Made by a program: the position numbers and the translations under genes
The notes under the pieces: generated by a model
What the model saw: the letters and a program-made list of their open reading frames with translations, nothing else
Told to the model about the DNA's origin: nothing
The model's database searches: none
From: an uncultured Acidobacteriaceae bacterium
GTDB lineage: Bacteria; Acidobacteriota; Terriglobia; Terriglobales; Acidobacteriaceae
Length of the DNA: 64,000 bases
Assembly: GCA_937879855.1 (NCBI GenBank)
Contig: CALFMO010000004.1
Coordinates: 62,001 to 126,000 of the forward strand
Direction: 5' to 3'
Shown: piece by piece, positions 34,420 through 43,807 of the stretch
Numbering within the stretch: position 1 is the stretch's first letter
Layout of the letters: each line of letters begins with the position of its first letter

Positions 34420-36735
34420 TCATGGGGATGGCTTGGATAACTCTACCTCAACCAAGACGGAATAAAACGTAGCCGAGTTGCCCATGTCGGTAAGTTTTTC
34501 TGAGGTGAGGCTGTTGATGCTTTGGAAGCCGGGCGTATTCTTTGCCCAATTGAGTCTTGCCGAGACGACTCCGGGTTGCACTTTTCCGTCGACTCGTGCT
34601 TTGAGCAAAATTTCTCCCCTGTGATTGAAGACGCGCACCTGGTTTCCATCGGCGATGCCACGCGCCCGCGCATCGGAGGCGCAAATCTCCAGCAACCCCG
34701 GCTCTTCCATGTCTTGAACCGAAGGCAAGTTGGAAAATGTGGAATTCAGAAAGTTATCGGATTTTCGCGCGAGCATTTCCAACGGAAATGTTCTGCTCTT
34801 CTTTCCGTGCCGCGATTCCGCGGGAGGAGTAAAGTCGGCGACGGGATCCAGTCCCAGATTCTTCACCGCCGCACTGTAAAGTTCCGCCTTGCCTGAAGGA
34901 GTTCGAAAACCGCCACACGCAAAAGGCAGAAACGGCTCGGCCGGTGTGGGGACCGCTTGGGAAGGAACAGTCTGTGCAGAGATAGCTTGTGAATGCACAG
35001 CTTGTACAGGGATAGCTTGTGAAGGGATAGCTTGTGAAGGCCCGGCCTGTGTGGGGACAGCCGCCCCCGGCTGTCCAGCGGAGCGAAGCTCCGCACCGGA
35101 AGCCGAGTTCGAAGCCGCAAAATTCAACCGTACCGGCCCCTGCTCGAGCCGTTCACGATTCATTCCCGCAAGCCACGGATTATCCGCATCCAGCGCCGCG
35201 TCAATCATCCCGTCGACGCTCTCGCGAAAACAATCTTCCTCGAACCCCATACGCTCGGCCAGCGCGCGAAAAACTTCCACATTCGGACGGCACTCACCCA
35301 GCGGCTCGACTGCCTGATTTGAAACCTGCAAATAATAGTGCCCGTACGCTTTTTGCAGATCCTTATGCTCAAAGAATGTTGTCGCGGGCAAAACGATGTC
35401 GGCATAGTCCGTGGTGTCGGTGAAAAATTGCTCGTGCACCACTGTGAAAAGATCTGGCCGCAGCAGCCCGCGAACCACTTCATTGTGCTCAGGACAAACC
35501 GCCGCCGGATTGGAGTTGTATACAAACAGCGTCTTCACCGGTGGATCCTTCACTGTATTGAGCACGCGGCCCAATTCCACCATGTTGATGGTACGGGCCT
35601 CACGTCCCAGTGCGGTCTGCATCAGGTCGGGACGCTTCAGGGCCTTAGTGTTCAAGTCGAACGCCCCGCTGGTCGACAACTGAAGTCCGCCGCCGACTTC
35701 TTTCCATGATCCCAGAATGCAAGGCAGCATGGCGATGGCGCGGGTCGCCATCCCGCCGCGCTCGGAGCGCTGCACGCCGTAGTTCAGGCGGATCACCGAA
35801 GGCCTAACCGTGGCATATTCGCGCGCCAGTTTGCGGATATCGTCGGCGGCAATCCCCGTCCACCGAGCCACCCGCTCCGGCGGATATTCCTTTACCTTGT
35901 CTCGCAGTTGCTCGAAGCCTACCGTGTATTTCGCAACGTAGTCGGCATCGTGCAAATTTTCGCCGATGATGACGTGCACCATGCCCAGAGCCAGCGCCGC
36001 GTCCGTCCCCGGATTAATTGGCAGATACCAATCGGCGCACTCCGCAGTCCGCGTGCGGTAAGGATCAATGACCACTAACTTGGCGCCGTTTCGACGGGCC
36101 TCGGCAATGAATGGCCACAAGTGCACGTTGTTGCCGTGAATGTTCGACGCCCACGCAATGATGTATTTCGAATGCCGAAACTGCTCCGGCTCGGTGCCCA
36201 TCTTCACGCCGTAAACAGACAGCAGCCCTGCCTCTCCGGCGGCCGAACAGATCGTGCGATCCAGTTGCGAAGCCCCCAGCCGGTGGAAAAATCTGTGGTC
36301 CATGGACGCACCGTTCAGTGCTCCCAATGTTCCACCGTAGGAATAAGGCAGAATTGCCTCGCTGCCAAACTCCGCCGCAATGGCACGAAAGCGCGAAGCA
36401 ATCTCCTCCAGCGCCTCATCCCATGAAATCCGCAGCCAGGTTTGGGCGGAAATGCCTTGTGTGGGGACAGCCGCCCTCGGCTGTCCATGCGGAGCAAAGC
36501 TCCGCTGCCCCGCCACGGGTCCTTTGGGAGCAATCCTCCGCATCGGATACAAAACCCGATCCGGCGAATAAACCCGATCCAGATACTTCGCCACCTTCGC
36601 GCACAAAAATCCGCGCGTGACTGGATGCTCCGGATCACCCTGAATCTTCGTGGCCCGCCCTTCCTCGACAGTGATCAGCACGCCGCAAGCGTCAGGACAG
36701 TCGTGCGGACACGCGGCATGGACAACCTGCTTCAT
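34420..36735 (-). CDS. Molybdopterin-dependent oxidoreductase with a [4Fe-4S] cluster
   Basis: 771 residues of the DMSO reductase superfamily. The cluster motif is C9-x3-C13-x3-C17 and C45 (ACPHDCPDACG, FLCAK). The expected molybdenum ligand is probably C163 in DRTICSAAG. Mo-bisMGD binding is shown by IAWASNIHGNN, VVIDPYRTRTAECADWYLPINPGTD and a C-terminal molydopterin dinucleotide-binding fold. There is no Tat signal, so the enzyme appears cytoplasmic. Two linkers (residues about 75-100, and about 545-600 before the conserved FACGGFRTPSGKAELYS) are encoded by inserted repeats; the domain motifs are intact. The substrate is unknown (formate/thiosulfate/polysulfide-like classes are possible). 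No partner subunit is adjacent. Confidence 0.88.
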   Translation of the reverse strand: MKQVVHAACPHDCPDACGVLITVEEGRATKIQGDPEHPVTRGFLCAKVAKYLDRVYSPDRVLYPMRRIAPKGPVAGQRSFAPHGQPRAAVPTQGISAQTWLRISWDEALEEIASRFRAIAAEFGSEAILPYSYGGTLGALNGASMDHRFFHRLGASQLDRTICSAAGEAGLLSVYGVKMGTEPEQFRHSKYIIAWASNIHGNNVHLWPFIAEARRNGAKLVVIDPYRTRTAECADWYLPINPGTDAALALGMVHVIIGENLHDADYVAKYTVGFEQLRDKVKEYPPERVARWTGIAADDIRKLAREYATVRPSVIRLNYGVQRSERGGMATRAIAMLPCILGSWKEVGGGLQLSTSGAFDLNTKALKRPDLMQTALGREARTINMVELGRVLNTVKDPPVKTLFVYNSNPAAVCPEHNEVVRGLLRPDLFTVVHEQFFTDTTDYADIVLPATTFFEHKDLQKAYGHYYLQVSNQAVEPLGECRPNVEVFRALAERMGFEEDCFRESVDGMIDAALDADNPWLAGMNRERLEQGPVRLNFAASNSASGAELRSAGQPGAAVPTQAGPSQAIPSQAIPVQAVHSQAISAQTVPSQAVPTPAEPFLPFACGGFRTPSGKAELYSAAVKNLGLDPVADFTPPAESRHGKKSRTFPLEMLARKSDNFLNSTFSNLPSVQDMEEPGLLEICASDARARGIADGNQVRVFNHRGEILLKARVDGKVQPGVVSARLNWAKNTPGFQSINSLTSEKLTDMGNSATFYSVLVEVELSKPSP
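34938..35094. repeat. In-frame palindrome plus 15-bp tandem repeats inside the oxidoreductase gene
   Basis: From the right: GCGGAGCGAAGCTCCGC (hairpin), the palindrome GGACAGCCGCCCCCGGCTGTCC (35055-35076), then about seven degenerate 15-bp units of the type GGATAGCTTGTGAAG. Since 15 is divisible by 3 the frame is kept, and the units encode pentapeptides of the kind SQAIP, SQAVP, QAVHS. Total length is about 155 bases, matching a linker not found in typical family members. Confidence 0.8.
36454..36505. repeat. Second copy of the in-frame palindromic element in the oxidoreductase gene
   Basis: GGACAGCCGCCCTCGGCTGTCC is next to GCGGAGCAAAGCTCCGC, almost identical in order and sequence to the copy at 35055-35094, and is flanked by the same GCC(T)TGTGTGG. 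It adds a linker that reads about GQPRAAVPTQGISAQ between the cluster domain and the conserved RISWDEALEEI. Confidence 0.8.
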
Positions 36736-36745
36736 GACTCGTTCG

Positions 36746-36751
36746 ATTATA
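36746..36751 (-). promoter_or_regulatory. -10 box TATAAT, 10 nt before the oxidoreductase ATG
   Basis: TATAAT on the minus strand with 10 bases to the ATG, leaving a leader of only about 3 nt. No ribosome site fits. Confidence 0.5.
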
Positions 36752-36797
36752 CGGGTTTTGCTGAGCGCTCACTGCGGACTCGCGGCGCTATCGAAGT

Positions 36798-36823
36798 AAA
36801 AAACGGGCGGCTCTCGCCGCCCG
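36798..36823 (-). terminator. Intrinsic terminator after the DUF4382/DUF5666 lipoprotein
   Basis: CGGGCGGC and GCCGCCCG form an 8-bp stem with a 4-base loop. On the minus strand it is followed by TTTTTT. It lies just beyond the lipoprotein stop. Confidence 0.88.
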
Positions 36824-36844
36824 TCGAGGGTTATCAGTCGGCTT

Positions 36845-38245
36845 CTATTGCTGCGGAGGCAGGACGCGGACACGGCCCGCAACCACCACTGGCTTCATCG
36901 TGGTCAAGTCTTTAAAGACTAGCCCGCGCGCAATCAGGTTCGGCGTTCCCGCGGTAGCCAGGCCGGCGAGTCCGTCAATGTTTTCAAAGGTGGTCGAATT
37001 CCCAGTCTCCACCTTGAACGCGCCGCCCGCGGAATAGCTCATCAAGGCGTCGTTCTGCATCTGGAAATAACCCAGGTTGCTTCCCGCGCCTCCGGTGATG
37101 ACAACGCTGCCCGAGACGAGCGCGCCCACCACGCCCTGCCGCCGCAACGAAACGAAATCGGGAGTAAACGCTCCCCCGGAAACCGTCCCGCCGATGAAGA
37201 TCCGCTGTCCCACCACCAGCGACGTGTTGTTGAACAGTTGGTTCGTCAGGAAATTGTCGAAGAAGCAGACATCATATTTCGTTACAGCGCTCAGGTTGAT
37301 CGTCTGAACTGTGTCCACTGGAAGCACTCCCGACATGCCCACTTCCTCGCCAATCCACATTGTCACCGACGTGACCGGCCCGGAACTTGGATTAACCGCC
37401 AGCACGCGCCCAGAGACGAATGCCTTATCCGACGTCACCAGTTCCACATATTTGGCAAGCATGCTGCCGTCGGCCTGCATCCGTCCGATCACCGAGACCA
37501 CAGTGTTCGCAGTGAGCGTGCCCAGGCTATTGCTGCCGTTGTATTGCGTGTTCGAGCTCACATCGATCGTCCGAGGCATGCCGTACGGTCCCTGCATCAG
37601 GAACGAATTCGTCGACGTGCTCACGGAAACCACGTTGCCGGTGAAGTCGCTGATCTCACCCACCTCCTCCGAAGCGGAGACCGCTGCCACAGTGATGACC
37701 GGGTTGATAATGCCCGTAATCTGGCCACCGCTGGTCTGCAGCGAATCCCCGATATTGAAGTCGATGCGCAGACCGGCGAGTCCATTGGCGCCCACAACCA
37801 ACGGCGCGCCCGACGGAAATGGAATTGTGACCGTAGCCTGCGTGAATGATCCCGTGATGGTCTTCACCGAAGGCGGATTGGTGGTCAGATCGATATAGCT
37901 GATCGCCGGCGCCGGGCTGATATTCTCGAACGTGAAAGTGACGCTATCGTAAGTGCCCTGTTGAATTGTGTTGAAACCGAGCAGCGTCCGCAGGCCCATC
38001 AGCCGCGCAAAATCCACGGCTTCCGGCGTGGAAAGCGCGATCTGAGTGGAAGAGCTATTGTTCAAAGTAATCTTGTCGATGGTTACGTTGAAGCCGACTA
38101 CCGAAGACGCCGGCGCGTCTTCTCCGGTGACGAACACCGAGCCGGAATTACTTTGCGAAAAAGTCTGATTCGAACTGCCCGTCCCGCCGCACCCAATCGT
38201 AGCGGCGATCGCCAGCAGAACTGCAAAAAGCAGGACGCGTTTCAT
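36845..38245 (-). CDS. Lipoprotein with DUF4382- and DUF5666-like domains
   Basis: 466 residues from the ATG at 38245. This start has GGAGGAG upstream and opens a lipoprotein signal MKRVLLFAVLLAIAATIGC with lipobox. Residues about 35-190 resemble DUF4382 (GSVFVTGEDAPASSVVGFNV). Residues about 200-460 hold repeats of small beta-barrels like DUF5666, for example FTGNVVSVSTSTNSFLMQG and VSGRVLAVNPSSGPVTSVTM. Such proteins are envelope lipoproteins of unknown role. A terminator follows 20 bases after the stop. The upstream gap 38246-38485 shows no gene. Confidence 0.8.
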   Translation of the reverse strand: MKRVLLFAVLLAIAATIGCGGTGSSNQTFSQSNSGSVFVTGEDAPASSVVGFNVTIDKITLNNSSSTQIALSTPEAVDFARLMGLRTLLGFNTIQQGTYDSVTFTFENISPAPAISYIDLTTNPPSVKTITGSFTQATVTIPFPSGAPLVVGANGLAGLRIDFNIGDSLQTSGGQITGIINPVITVAAVSASEEVGEISDFTGNVVSVSTSTNSFLMQGPYGMPRTIDVSSNTQYNGSNSLGTLTANTVVSVIGRMQADGSMLAKYVELVTSDKAFVSGRVLAVNPSSGPVTSVTMWIGEEVGMSGVLPVDTVQTINLSAVTKYDVCFFDNFLTNQLFNNTSLVVGQRIFIGGTVSGGAFTPDFVSLRRQGVVGALVSGSVVITGGAGSNLGYFQMQNDALMSYSAGGAFKVETGNSTTFENIDGLAGLATAGTPNLIARGLVFKDLTTMKPVVVAGRVRVLPPQQ

Positions 38246-38485
38246 ATGGGAACTCCTCCAAATCATCGCGAGGGAGCGGATTGTTGACTCGCAGGAGTGA
38301 AACCCAGAGGCGCGATCAGAGTTGCGGAAAAAAGTTGTATGACCGGAAAAAGTCCGTAGCAAAAGTAATCAGAGGTAACCTCAGTGCATCTTGGCTGCAA
38401 CTTTTTGCGATTCCCGGGGAGCAAAGGGGGCGCGCTTTCTTCTCAGCGGGTGGGATTCTCGCCTTTCAGCATCGCTTGAAACAAA

Positions 38486-39076
38486 CTACTTCAGTTCCAG
38501 CACTTCCTTTTCCTTGGCCTTGCTCATCTCTTCCATCTTCTTGATTTCGCCGTCGGTCAACTTCTGGATCTCGTCGAGCGAGCGCTTCTCTTCGTCTTCA
38601 GTGATCTTCTTGTCCTTCAGCGCCTTCTTGATGGCGTCGTTGCCGTCGCGCCGAATGTTGCGCACTGCCGTGCGATGCTCTTCCAATACCCGGTGCAAGT
38701 GCTTCACCATGTCCTGACGGCGCTCTTGCGTGAGCGGCGGAACCGGCACACGAATGAGCTTGCCGTCGTTCATTGGGTTCAGGCCCATGTCGCCGGACCG
38801 AATCGCTTTTTCAATCGCTCCCAGTTGCGACGGATCGAACGGCTGCACCGTGATCAACTGCGCCTCCGGCGCATGCACCTGCGCAATCTGATTCAAAGGC
38901 ATCTGCGAGCCGTAATAATCCACGCTCACGTTATCGAGCATGTGCACGTTTGCGCGCCCGGTCCGCACGCCCGCCATCGCCTTGCGAAAGTCTTCCACGG
39001 CCTTGTCCATGCGCGTCTTCAGTTGTCCGTAGGTTTCTTTCAGGCCGGCTATCGCCGCCATCGTCGCTTGAGCCAT
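38486..39076 (-). CDS. frr: Ribosome recycling factor
   Basis: 196 residues, slightly longer than the common 185 because of an N-terminal extension. RRF and EF-G split post-termination ribosomes. The family core is visible: MDKAVEDFRKAMAGVRTGRANVHMLDNVSVDYYG, VQPFDPSQLGAIEKAI, LIRVPVPPLTQERR, and the C-terminal helix DEIQKLTDGEIKKMEEM. It sits downstream of pyrH in the conserved order tsf-pyrH-frr. Confidence 0.98.
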   Translation of the reverse strand: MAQATMAAIAGLKETYGQLKTRMDKAVEDFRKAMAGVRTGRANVHMLDNVSVDYYGSQMPLNQIAQVHAPEAQLITVQPFDPSQLGAIEKAIRSGDMGLNPMNDGKLIRVPVPPLTQERRQDMVKHLHRVLEEHRTAVRNIRRDGNDAIKKALKDKKITEDEEKRSLDEIQKLTDGEIKKMEEMSKAKEKEVLELK

Positions 39077-39137
39077 ATTTTTTAGCCCCGTATCGATACA
39101 AGATCAAAACGTTGCATTATAAACCGAAGCAGAAAGT

Positions 39138-39210
39138 TGGCCATGGATTTACGTGGATTATCACGGATCAAAAATTAAAAATCGGTGTGAATCCGTGAAA
39201 ATCCGTGGCC
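39138..39210. repeat. Imperfect inverted repeat between frr and pyrH
   Basis: The left arm GGCCATGGATTTACGTGG and the right arm ATCCGTGAAAATCCGTGGCC are complementary with mismatches. The repeated unit ATCCGTG is a dispersed type. It separates pyrH from frr, where many bacteria have only a few bases. Confidence 0.6.
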
Positions 39211-39213
39211 GAT

Positions 39214-39951
39214 CTAAACGCTGGCCGCTTGCGCACTGACTCTGGATCCAATCTTCTCCCCCAGCACCACGCGGCGGATGTTGCCATGATGATTCAGATT
39301 GAAAACGATGATGGGCAGGTTATTGTCCTTGCACAGGCTGATGGCGGTGGAGTCCATCACTTTCAAACCGAGCTTCAAGACATCCATGTAGGAGATGTGG
39401 TTGAATTTTTTTGCGCCATCCACTTTCATCGGATCAGCGTCGTAGATGCCGTCGACTTTGGTCGCTTTAAGAATCGCATCGGCCTTGATTTCCATAGCGC
39501 GCAGCGATGCCGCAGTATCCGTCGAGAAATAAGGATTGCCCGTGCCTCCCGCAAAGATCACGACCCGGCCCTTCTCCAAGTGACGAATCGCGCGGCGGCG
39601 AATGAACGGCTCCGCCACCTGGTTCATCTCAATCGCCGTCTGCACGCGGGTATACACGCCCTGCTTCTCCAGCGCATCTTGCAACGCCAGCGCGTTGATG
39701 ACGGTGGCTAGCATGCCCATATGGTCGGCGGAAACCCGATCCATGTCCTTGGCCTGTTGCGCCACGCCACGGAAAAAATTTCCTCCGCCCACGACGATCG
39801 CTAGCTGCACCCCCAGTTTGTGAACGTCGCCGAGTTCAGCTGCAATCTCGTGGATTCGCGCCGACTCCACACCAAATCCTTGATTGGCCGCCAGCGCCTC
39901 ACCGGAAAGCTTGAGCAGAACGCGTTTGAATGCAGGGGTCGGAGTAGTCAT
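39214..39951 (-). CDS. pyrH: UMP kinase
   Basis: 245 residues. It phosphorylates UMP to UDP with ATP in pyrimidine synthesis; UTP-inhibited hexamers are usual. Family motifs: RVLLKLSGEALAA, IVVGGGNFFRG, DHMGMLATVINALALQDAL, GRVVIFAGGTGNPYFSTDTAASLRA and the uridine site DGIYDADPMK. It lies between tsf and frr. Confidence 0.98.
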   Translation of the reverse strand: MTTPTPAFKRVLLKLSGEALAANQGFGVESARIHEIAAELGDVHKLGVQLAIVVGGGNFFRGVAQQAKDMDRVSADHMGMLATVINALALQDALEKQGVYTRVQTAIEMNQVAEPFIRRRAIRHLEKGRVVIFAGGTGNPYFSTDTAASLRAMEIKADAILKATKVDGIYDADPMKVDGAKKFNHISYMDVLKLGLKVMDSTAISLCKDNNLPIIVFNLNHHGNIRRVVLGEKIGSRVSAQAASV

Positions 39952-39979
39952 GAGAAGTTCTCGTAGAGCCGCCCTAATT

Positions 39980-40026
39980 GTAGCGCCGGCGTCCCGCCGG
40001 CTGTCGCGAGGGCGACTCGCCCTCGC
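39980..40026. repeat. Palindromic intergenic repeat between pyrH and tsf
   Basis: TGTAGCGCCGGCGTCCCGCCGGC followed by TGTCGCGAGGGCGACTCGCC. It shares the GCCGGC-dyad / GTCGCGAG / CTCGCCCTCGC order with the copy at 1710-1797. Confidence 0.75.
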
Positions 40027-40034
40027 ATTCGCAA

Positions 40035-40061
40035 TAAAAAAAGGGCGCCCATTAGGCGCCC
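40035..40061 (-). terminator. Intrinsic terminator after tsf
   Basis: GGGCGCC and GGCGCCC form a 7-bp stem around a 5-base loop. On the minus strand T7-8 follows. It suggests that rpsB-tsf ends here and pyrH starts a new transcript. Confidence 0.88.
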
Positions 40062-40065
40062 CGAA

Positions 40066-40722
40066 CTATTCGCCTTTCGGCTCTGTAGGCTTGGTTACGG
40101 CGACGGTCTCGCCGACGTCTCCCACCTTAAAGCGGGCAAAGCGGCGCACGGCGATGTTCTCACCCAGCTTGCCGACCTTGGCCGCGATGAGTTGCGAGAT
40201 CGAGATGGTCTGGTCCTTGATGAAGGGCTGCTCCAGCAGGCAAACCTCCTCGTAGAACTTTTCCATCTTGCCCGTGACCATCTTCTCCGCAATGTGCGCC
40301 GGCTTGCCGCTCTTGATGGCCTGGTCGAGAAAGATTTCCTTCTCGCGGGCGAAATCAGCTGCCGTCACGTCCTCTTTGCGGACATACTTCGGATCGCTCG
40401 CCGCGATGTGCATCGCGATATCGTGAACCAACTCTTTGAAGTCCTCGGTGCGCGCCACAAAGTCGCTCTCGCAGTTGACCTCGACGAGCACGCCGATCTT
40501 GCCGCCAGCATGAATGTAGCTGGCAACCGATCCTTCGCTGGTCACGCGCGCCGCCTTTTTGGCCGCAACCGATACGCCCTTCTTGCGCAGAATCACGACC
40601 GCCTGCTCCATGTCGCCTTTAGCTTCGGTCAGGGCCTGCTTGCAATCCATCATCGGAGCTCCGGTCTTCTCCCGGAGATCTTTCACTTGTGCCGCAGAAA
40701 TATTCACAGTAGTAGTACCCAT
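40066..40722 (-). CDS. tsf: Elongation factor Ts
   Basis: 218 residues from the ATG at 40722 (AAGGATC upstream); a longer frame has no family signal. EF-Ts recycles EF-Tu from GDP to GTP. The N-terminal helical domain has VKDLREKTGAPMMDCKQALTEA, the core TDVGM-like TGAPMMD, and a middle domain VNCESDFVARTEDFKELVHDIAMHIAA. The length is that of the short bacterial type with one core repeat. Transcribed with rpsB, ending at a terminator. Confidence 0.97.
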   Translation of the reverse strand: MGTTTVNISAAQVKDLREKTGAPMMDCKQALTEAKGDMEQAVVILRKKGVSVAAKKAARVTSEGSVASYIHAGGKIGVLVEVNCESDFVARTEDFKELVHDIAMHIAASDPKYVRKEDVTAADFAREKEIFLDQAIKSGKPAHIAEKMVTGKMEKFYEEVCLLEQPFIKDQTISISQLIAAKVGKLGENIAVRRFARFKVGDVGETVAVTKPTEPKGE

Positions 40723-40883
40723 ATTAAGATCCTTCATAGAGACGCTTGCAACGTCCCCTCCTATTAGATGCCGCACTACAAACAACGACCCGCGCCGGGG
40801 CGATCTCAGCAACGACCCGCGCGGGTCCGATTTCCAAAGCCCGGTTTTTCCTAACGACTAACGATCAGCGGCTAACGACGTTC

Positions 40884-41762
<879 letters not shown>

Positions 41763-41988
41763 TGAACCTCCTCTTTAGTCTGCATCCTTCGCGCCAACCT
41801 GCCGCTCCGGATTGCCATTCCCGCCCCGCACGCGAGGCACGGGAAGAATTGAACACCTAAAACAAGCTGTCAGCTTTCAGCCGTCAGCTCTCAGCTAACA
41901 CAACATCTAAAACTCTTGTCATTCCGCCCCCCCAGCGAACGCGAGAGGCGGAGGAATCTCTATTGTCAGTACCGCGCCAGCATCGGCA

Positions 41989-42384
41989 CTATCGCTTGCT
42001 GAACTGGAAGCGCTTGCGGGCACCCTTCTGCCCGTACTTCTTGCGTTCCTTGCCGCGCGAGTCACGGCTGACCATGCCCTCGGCCTTCAGCTTCTTGCGC
42101 AGTTCGGTATTGAACTGCATCAGCGCGCGCGCAATGCCCAGCTTCACCGCGTCGGCCTGGCCGCGCACGCCGCCGCCCAGCACGCTGGCGATCACGTTGA
42201 ACGTCGCCGCCGTGTCTGACGAAGCCAGTGGCGCCTTCGCCGCCGAACGCTGCGCCGGAGTGACGAAATATTCTTCAAAGGCGCGTCCATTGATTTTGAA
42301 ATCGCCGCTGCCTGGACGCAAATACACACGGGCAATCGCCCGCTTGCGGCGTCCCGTTCCGTAGTATTGAACCAACTCTGCCAT
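41989..42384 (-). CDS. rpsI: 30S ribosomal protein S9
   Basis: 131 residues with the family motif YYGTGRRKRAIARVYLRPGSG, the GGGVRGQADAVKLGIARAL core, and the basic C-terminus GARKRFQFSKR that reaches the P-site tRNA. AGGAGCTAA precedes the ATG. It follows rplM as in most bacteria; the 143-base gap contains degenerate TAGCTCCTAGCC repeats and no gene. Confidence 0.98.
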   Translation of the reverse strand: MAELVQYYGTGRRKRAIARVYLRPGSGDFKINGRAFEEYFVTPAQRSAAKAPLASSDTAATFNVIASVLGGGVRGQADAVKLGIARALMQFNTELRKKLKAEGMVSRDSRGKERKKYGQKGARKRFQFSKR

Positions 42385-42527
42385 TTAGCTCCTAGCCTCT
42401 AGCTCTTAGCTTCTGGCTCAAACCATCAGAAGTGAGCTTTGTCATCAACCAACCCACTCAAAATATTGTCATCCTGAGCGTTGCCGCTTTTCAGGCAGGA
42501 TCTCTAGCGCATGATCCCTCGCCGTCC

Positions 42528-42995
42528 TTACGAAACTGCAACCTTGCGCGGCTTGTACTCGCGCACTTCCAACTTGAAATCCTGCGGTTTCTGCGCCTGG
42601 TGCGGATGCTTGTCGCCCTTGTACACATTCAGCTTGGAAAGCATGTGCGCCGCCAGTTTGTTCTTGGGCAGCATGCGCTTCACCGCTGACTCGATCACTG
42701 CCTCAGGCTTGCGCACCAACCGCTTCTTATAATCTTCCGTGCGCAGACCGCCCGGATACCCGGTGTAATGCTGATACTTCTTCTGCTCGGCCTTCATGCC
42801 GGTCGTGCGAATCTTCTCGGCATTGATCACAATCACGTGATCGCCGGTATCAAGAAACGGCGTATACCGCGGATTCTCCTTGCCCATGAGGATGCGTGCT
42901 ACTTGCGACGCCAGGCGACCCAGCGTCTGCCCGTCTGCATCCACGACGTACCACTTGCGCACAATTTCCCCCTCTTTGGGGAAATAGGTTGACAT
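42528..42995 (-). CDS. rplM: 50S ribosomal protein L13
   Basis: 155 residues, first gene of the rplM-rpsI unit. Motifs: KWYVVDADGQTLGRLASQVARILMGKENPRYTPFLDTGDHVIVINAEKI in pieces, then GLRTEDYKKRLVRKPEAVIESAVKRMLPKNKLAAHMLSKLNVYKGDKHPH. GGGAGAGTTCCG precedes the ATG. The usual length is 140-145, with some C-terminal extension here. Confidence 0.98.
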   Translation of the reverse strand: MSTYFPKEGEIVRKWYVVDADGQTLGRLASQVARILMGKENPRYTPFLDTGDHVIVINAEKIRTTGMKAEQKKYQHYTGYPGGLRTEDYKKRLVRKPEAVIESAVKRMLPKNKLAAHMLSKLNVYKGDKHPHQAQKPQDFKLEVREYKPRKVAVS

Positions 42996-43102
42996 CGGAA
43001 CTCTCCCAGATTGAATAAAGCTGCGAAAGAAGACCGCTCGTTGATTCCCTAGCGAGGACGCCAGGCCATCAGGCGGGCAACCACACGACTACCAAAGTCT
43101 TT

Positions 43103-43132
43103 ACGATAGCGTAATGTGCAAAGAATTGTCAA
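43103..43132 (-). promoter_or_regulatory. Probable promoter of rplM-rpsI
   Basis: On the minus strand TTGACA (43127-43132), an 18-base spacer and TATCGT (43103-43108). It predicts a leader of about 100 nt before rplM, long enough for autogenous control, though no known L13 binding site is recognised. Confidence 0.55.
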
Positions 43133-43184
43133 CGCTATGTTCCTCAAAAGCTGCCAGTGGTAAGGTGTCCCGCGGAGGTTTTTC

Positions 43185-43769
43185 ATGAGACTAATCCCCA
43201 TAGTTCTCGCTACATGTGTCACCTTTTCTTTGCCGACGCTAGCGCAGCACAATGACCATCAAGGCGGCAGCCATGGAGTAGGCGGCGGCTACGTTCCACG
43301 GCATGGTCCCCCTCCGGCGCATGGCACCATGGCCCGTCCGGAAAACGCCCCGCATCAGGAAGCGCAGCGCCAAGAAGCGCCTCGTCAGGAGGCTCCACGC
43401 GCCTCTTATCGCGATCAACCTGGGCATCCCGAAGCTCCGCACGTCCACCGCAACGGCCAATGGGTCGGCCATGATTACGGTAGAGACGATGCTCGGTTCC
43501 ACCTCGATCATCCCTGGGAGCACGGACGCTTCGAAGGCGGCTTCGGCCCTGCGCACCGCTGGCGCATCGTGGGCGGGGATCCGCGTCGTTTCTGGTTCGG
43601 CGGTTTTTATTTCAGTGTCGCACCCTTCGACATGGGCTACGTTGACGACTGGAATTGGGCTGGCGATGACATCGTGATCTATGACGACCCCGACCATCCG
43701 GGCTGGTATCTTGCTTACAATCCGCGTCTCGGCACCTACCTCCACGTGGAGTATTTGGGCCGGCAGTAA
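43185..43769 (+). CDS. Secreted His/Pro-rich protein, function unknown
   Basis: 194 residues. A signal peptide (MRLIPIVLATCVTFSLPTLAQ) is followed by a low-complexity His/Gly/Pro/Gln-rich part. It includes QEAQRQEAPRQEAPRAS, a tandem QEAPR repeat. A C-terminal domain follows with WRIVGGDPRRFWFGGFYFSVAP and IVIYDDPDHPGWYLAYNPRLGTYLHVEYLG. CGGAGGTTTTTC supports the ATG. Histidine richness might mean metal binding; this is inference. It is divergent from rplM and convergent with the LolE-like permease. Confidence 0.8.
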   Translation: MRLIPIVLATCVTFSLPTLAQHNDHQGGSHGVGGGYVPRHGPPPAHGTMARPENAPHQEAQRQEAPRQEAPRASYRDQPGHPEAPHVHRNGQWVGHDYGRDDARFHLDHPWEHGRFEGGFGPAHRWRIVGGDPRRFWFGGFYFSVAPFDMGYVDDWNWAGDDIVIYDDPDHPGWYLAYNPRLGTYLHVEYLGRQ

Positions 43770-43807
43770 TTGCACTTCTGTTTTCGCACGTTGTCATCGG
43801 AACAGCC

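Noticed and set aside
34938..35094. 15-bp repeats as a CRISPR array
   Set aside because: Units are 15 bp, degenerate and contiguous with no spacers, and they lie inside an open coding frame.
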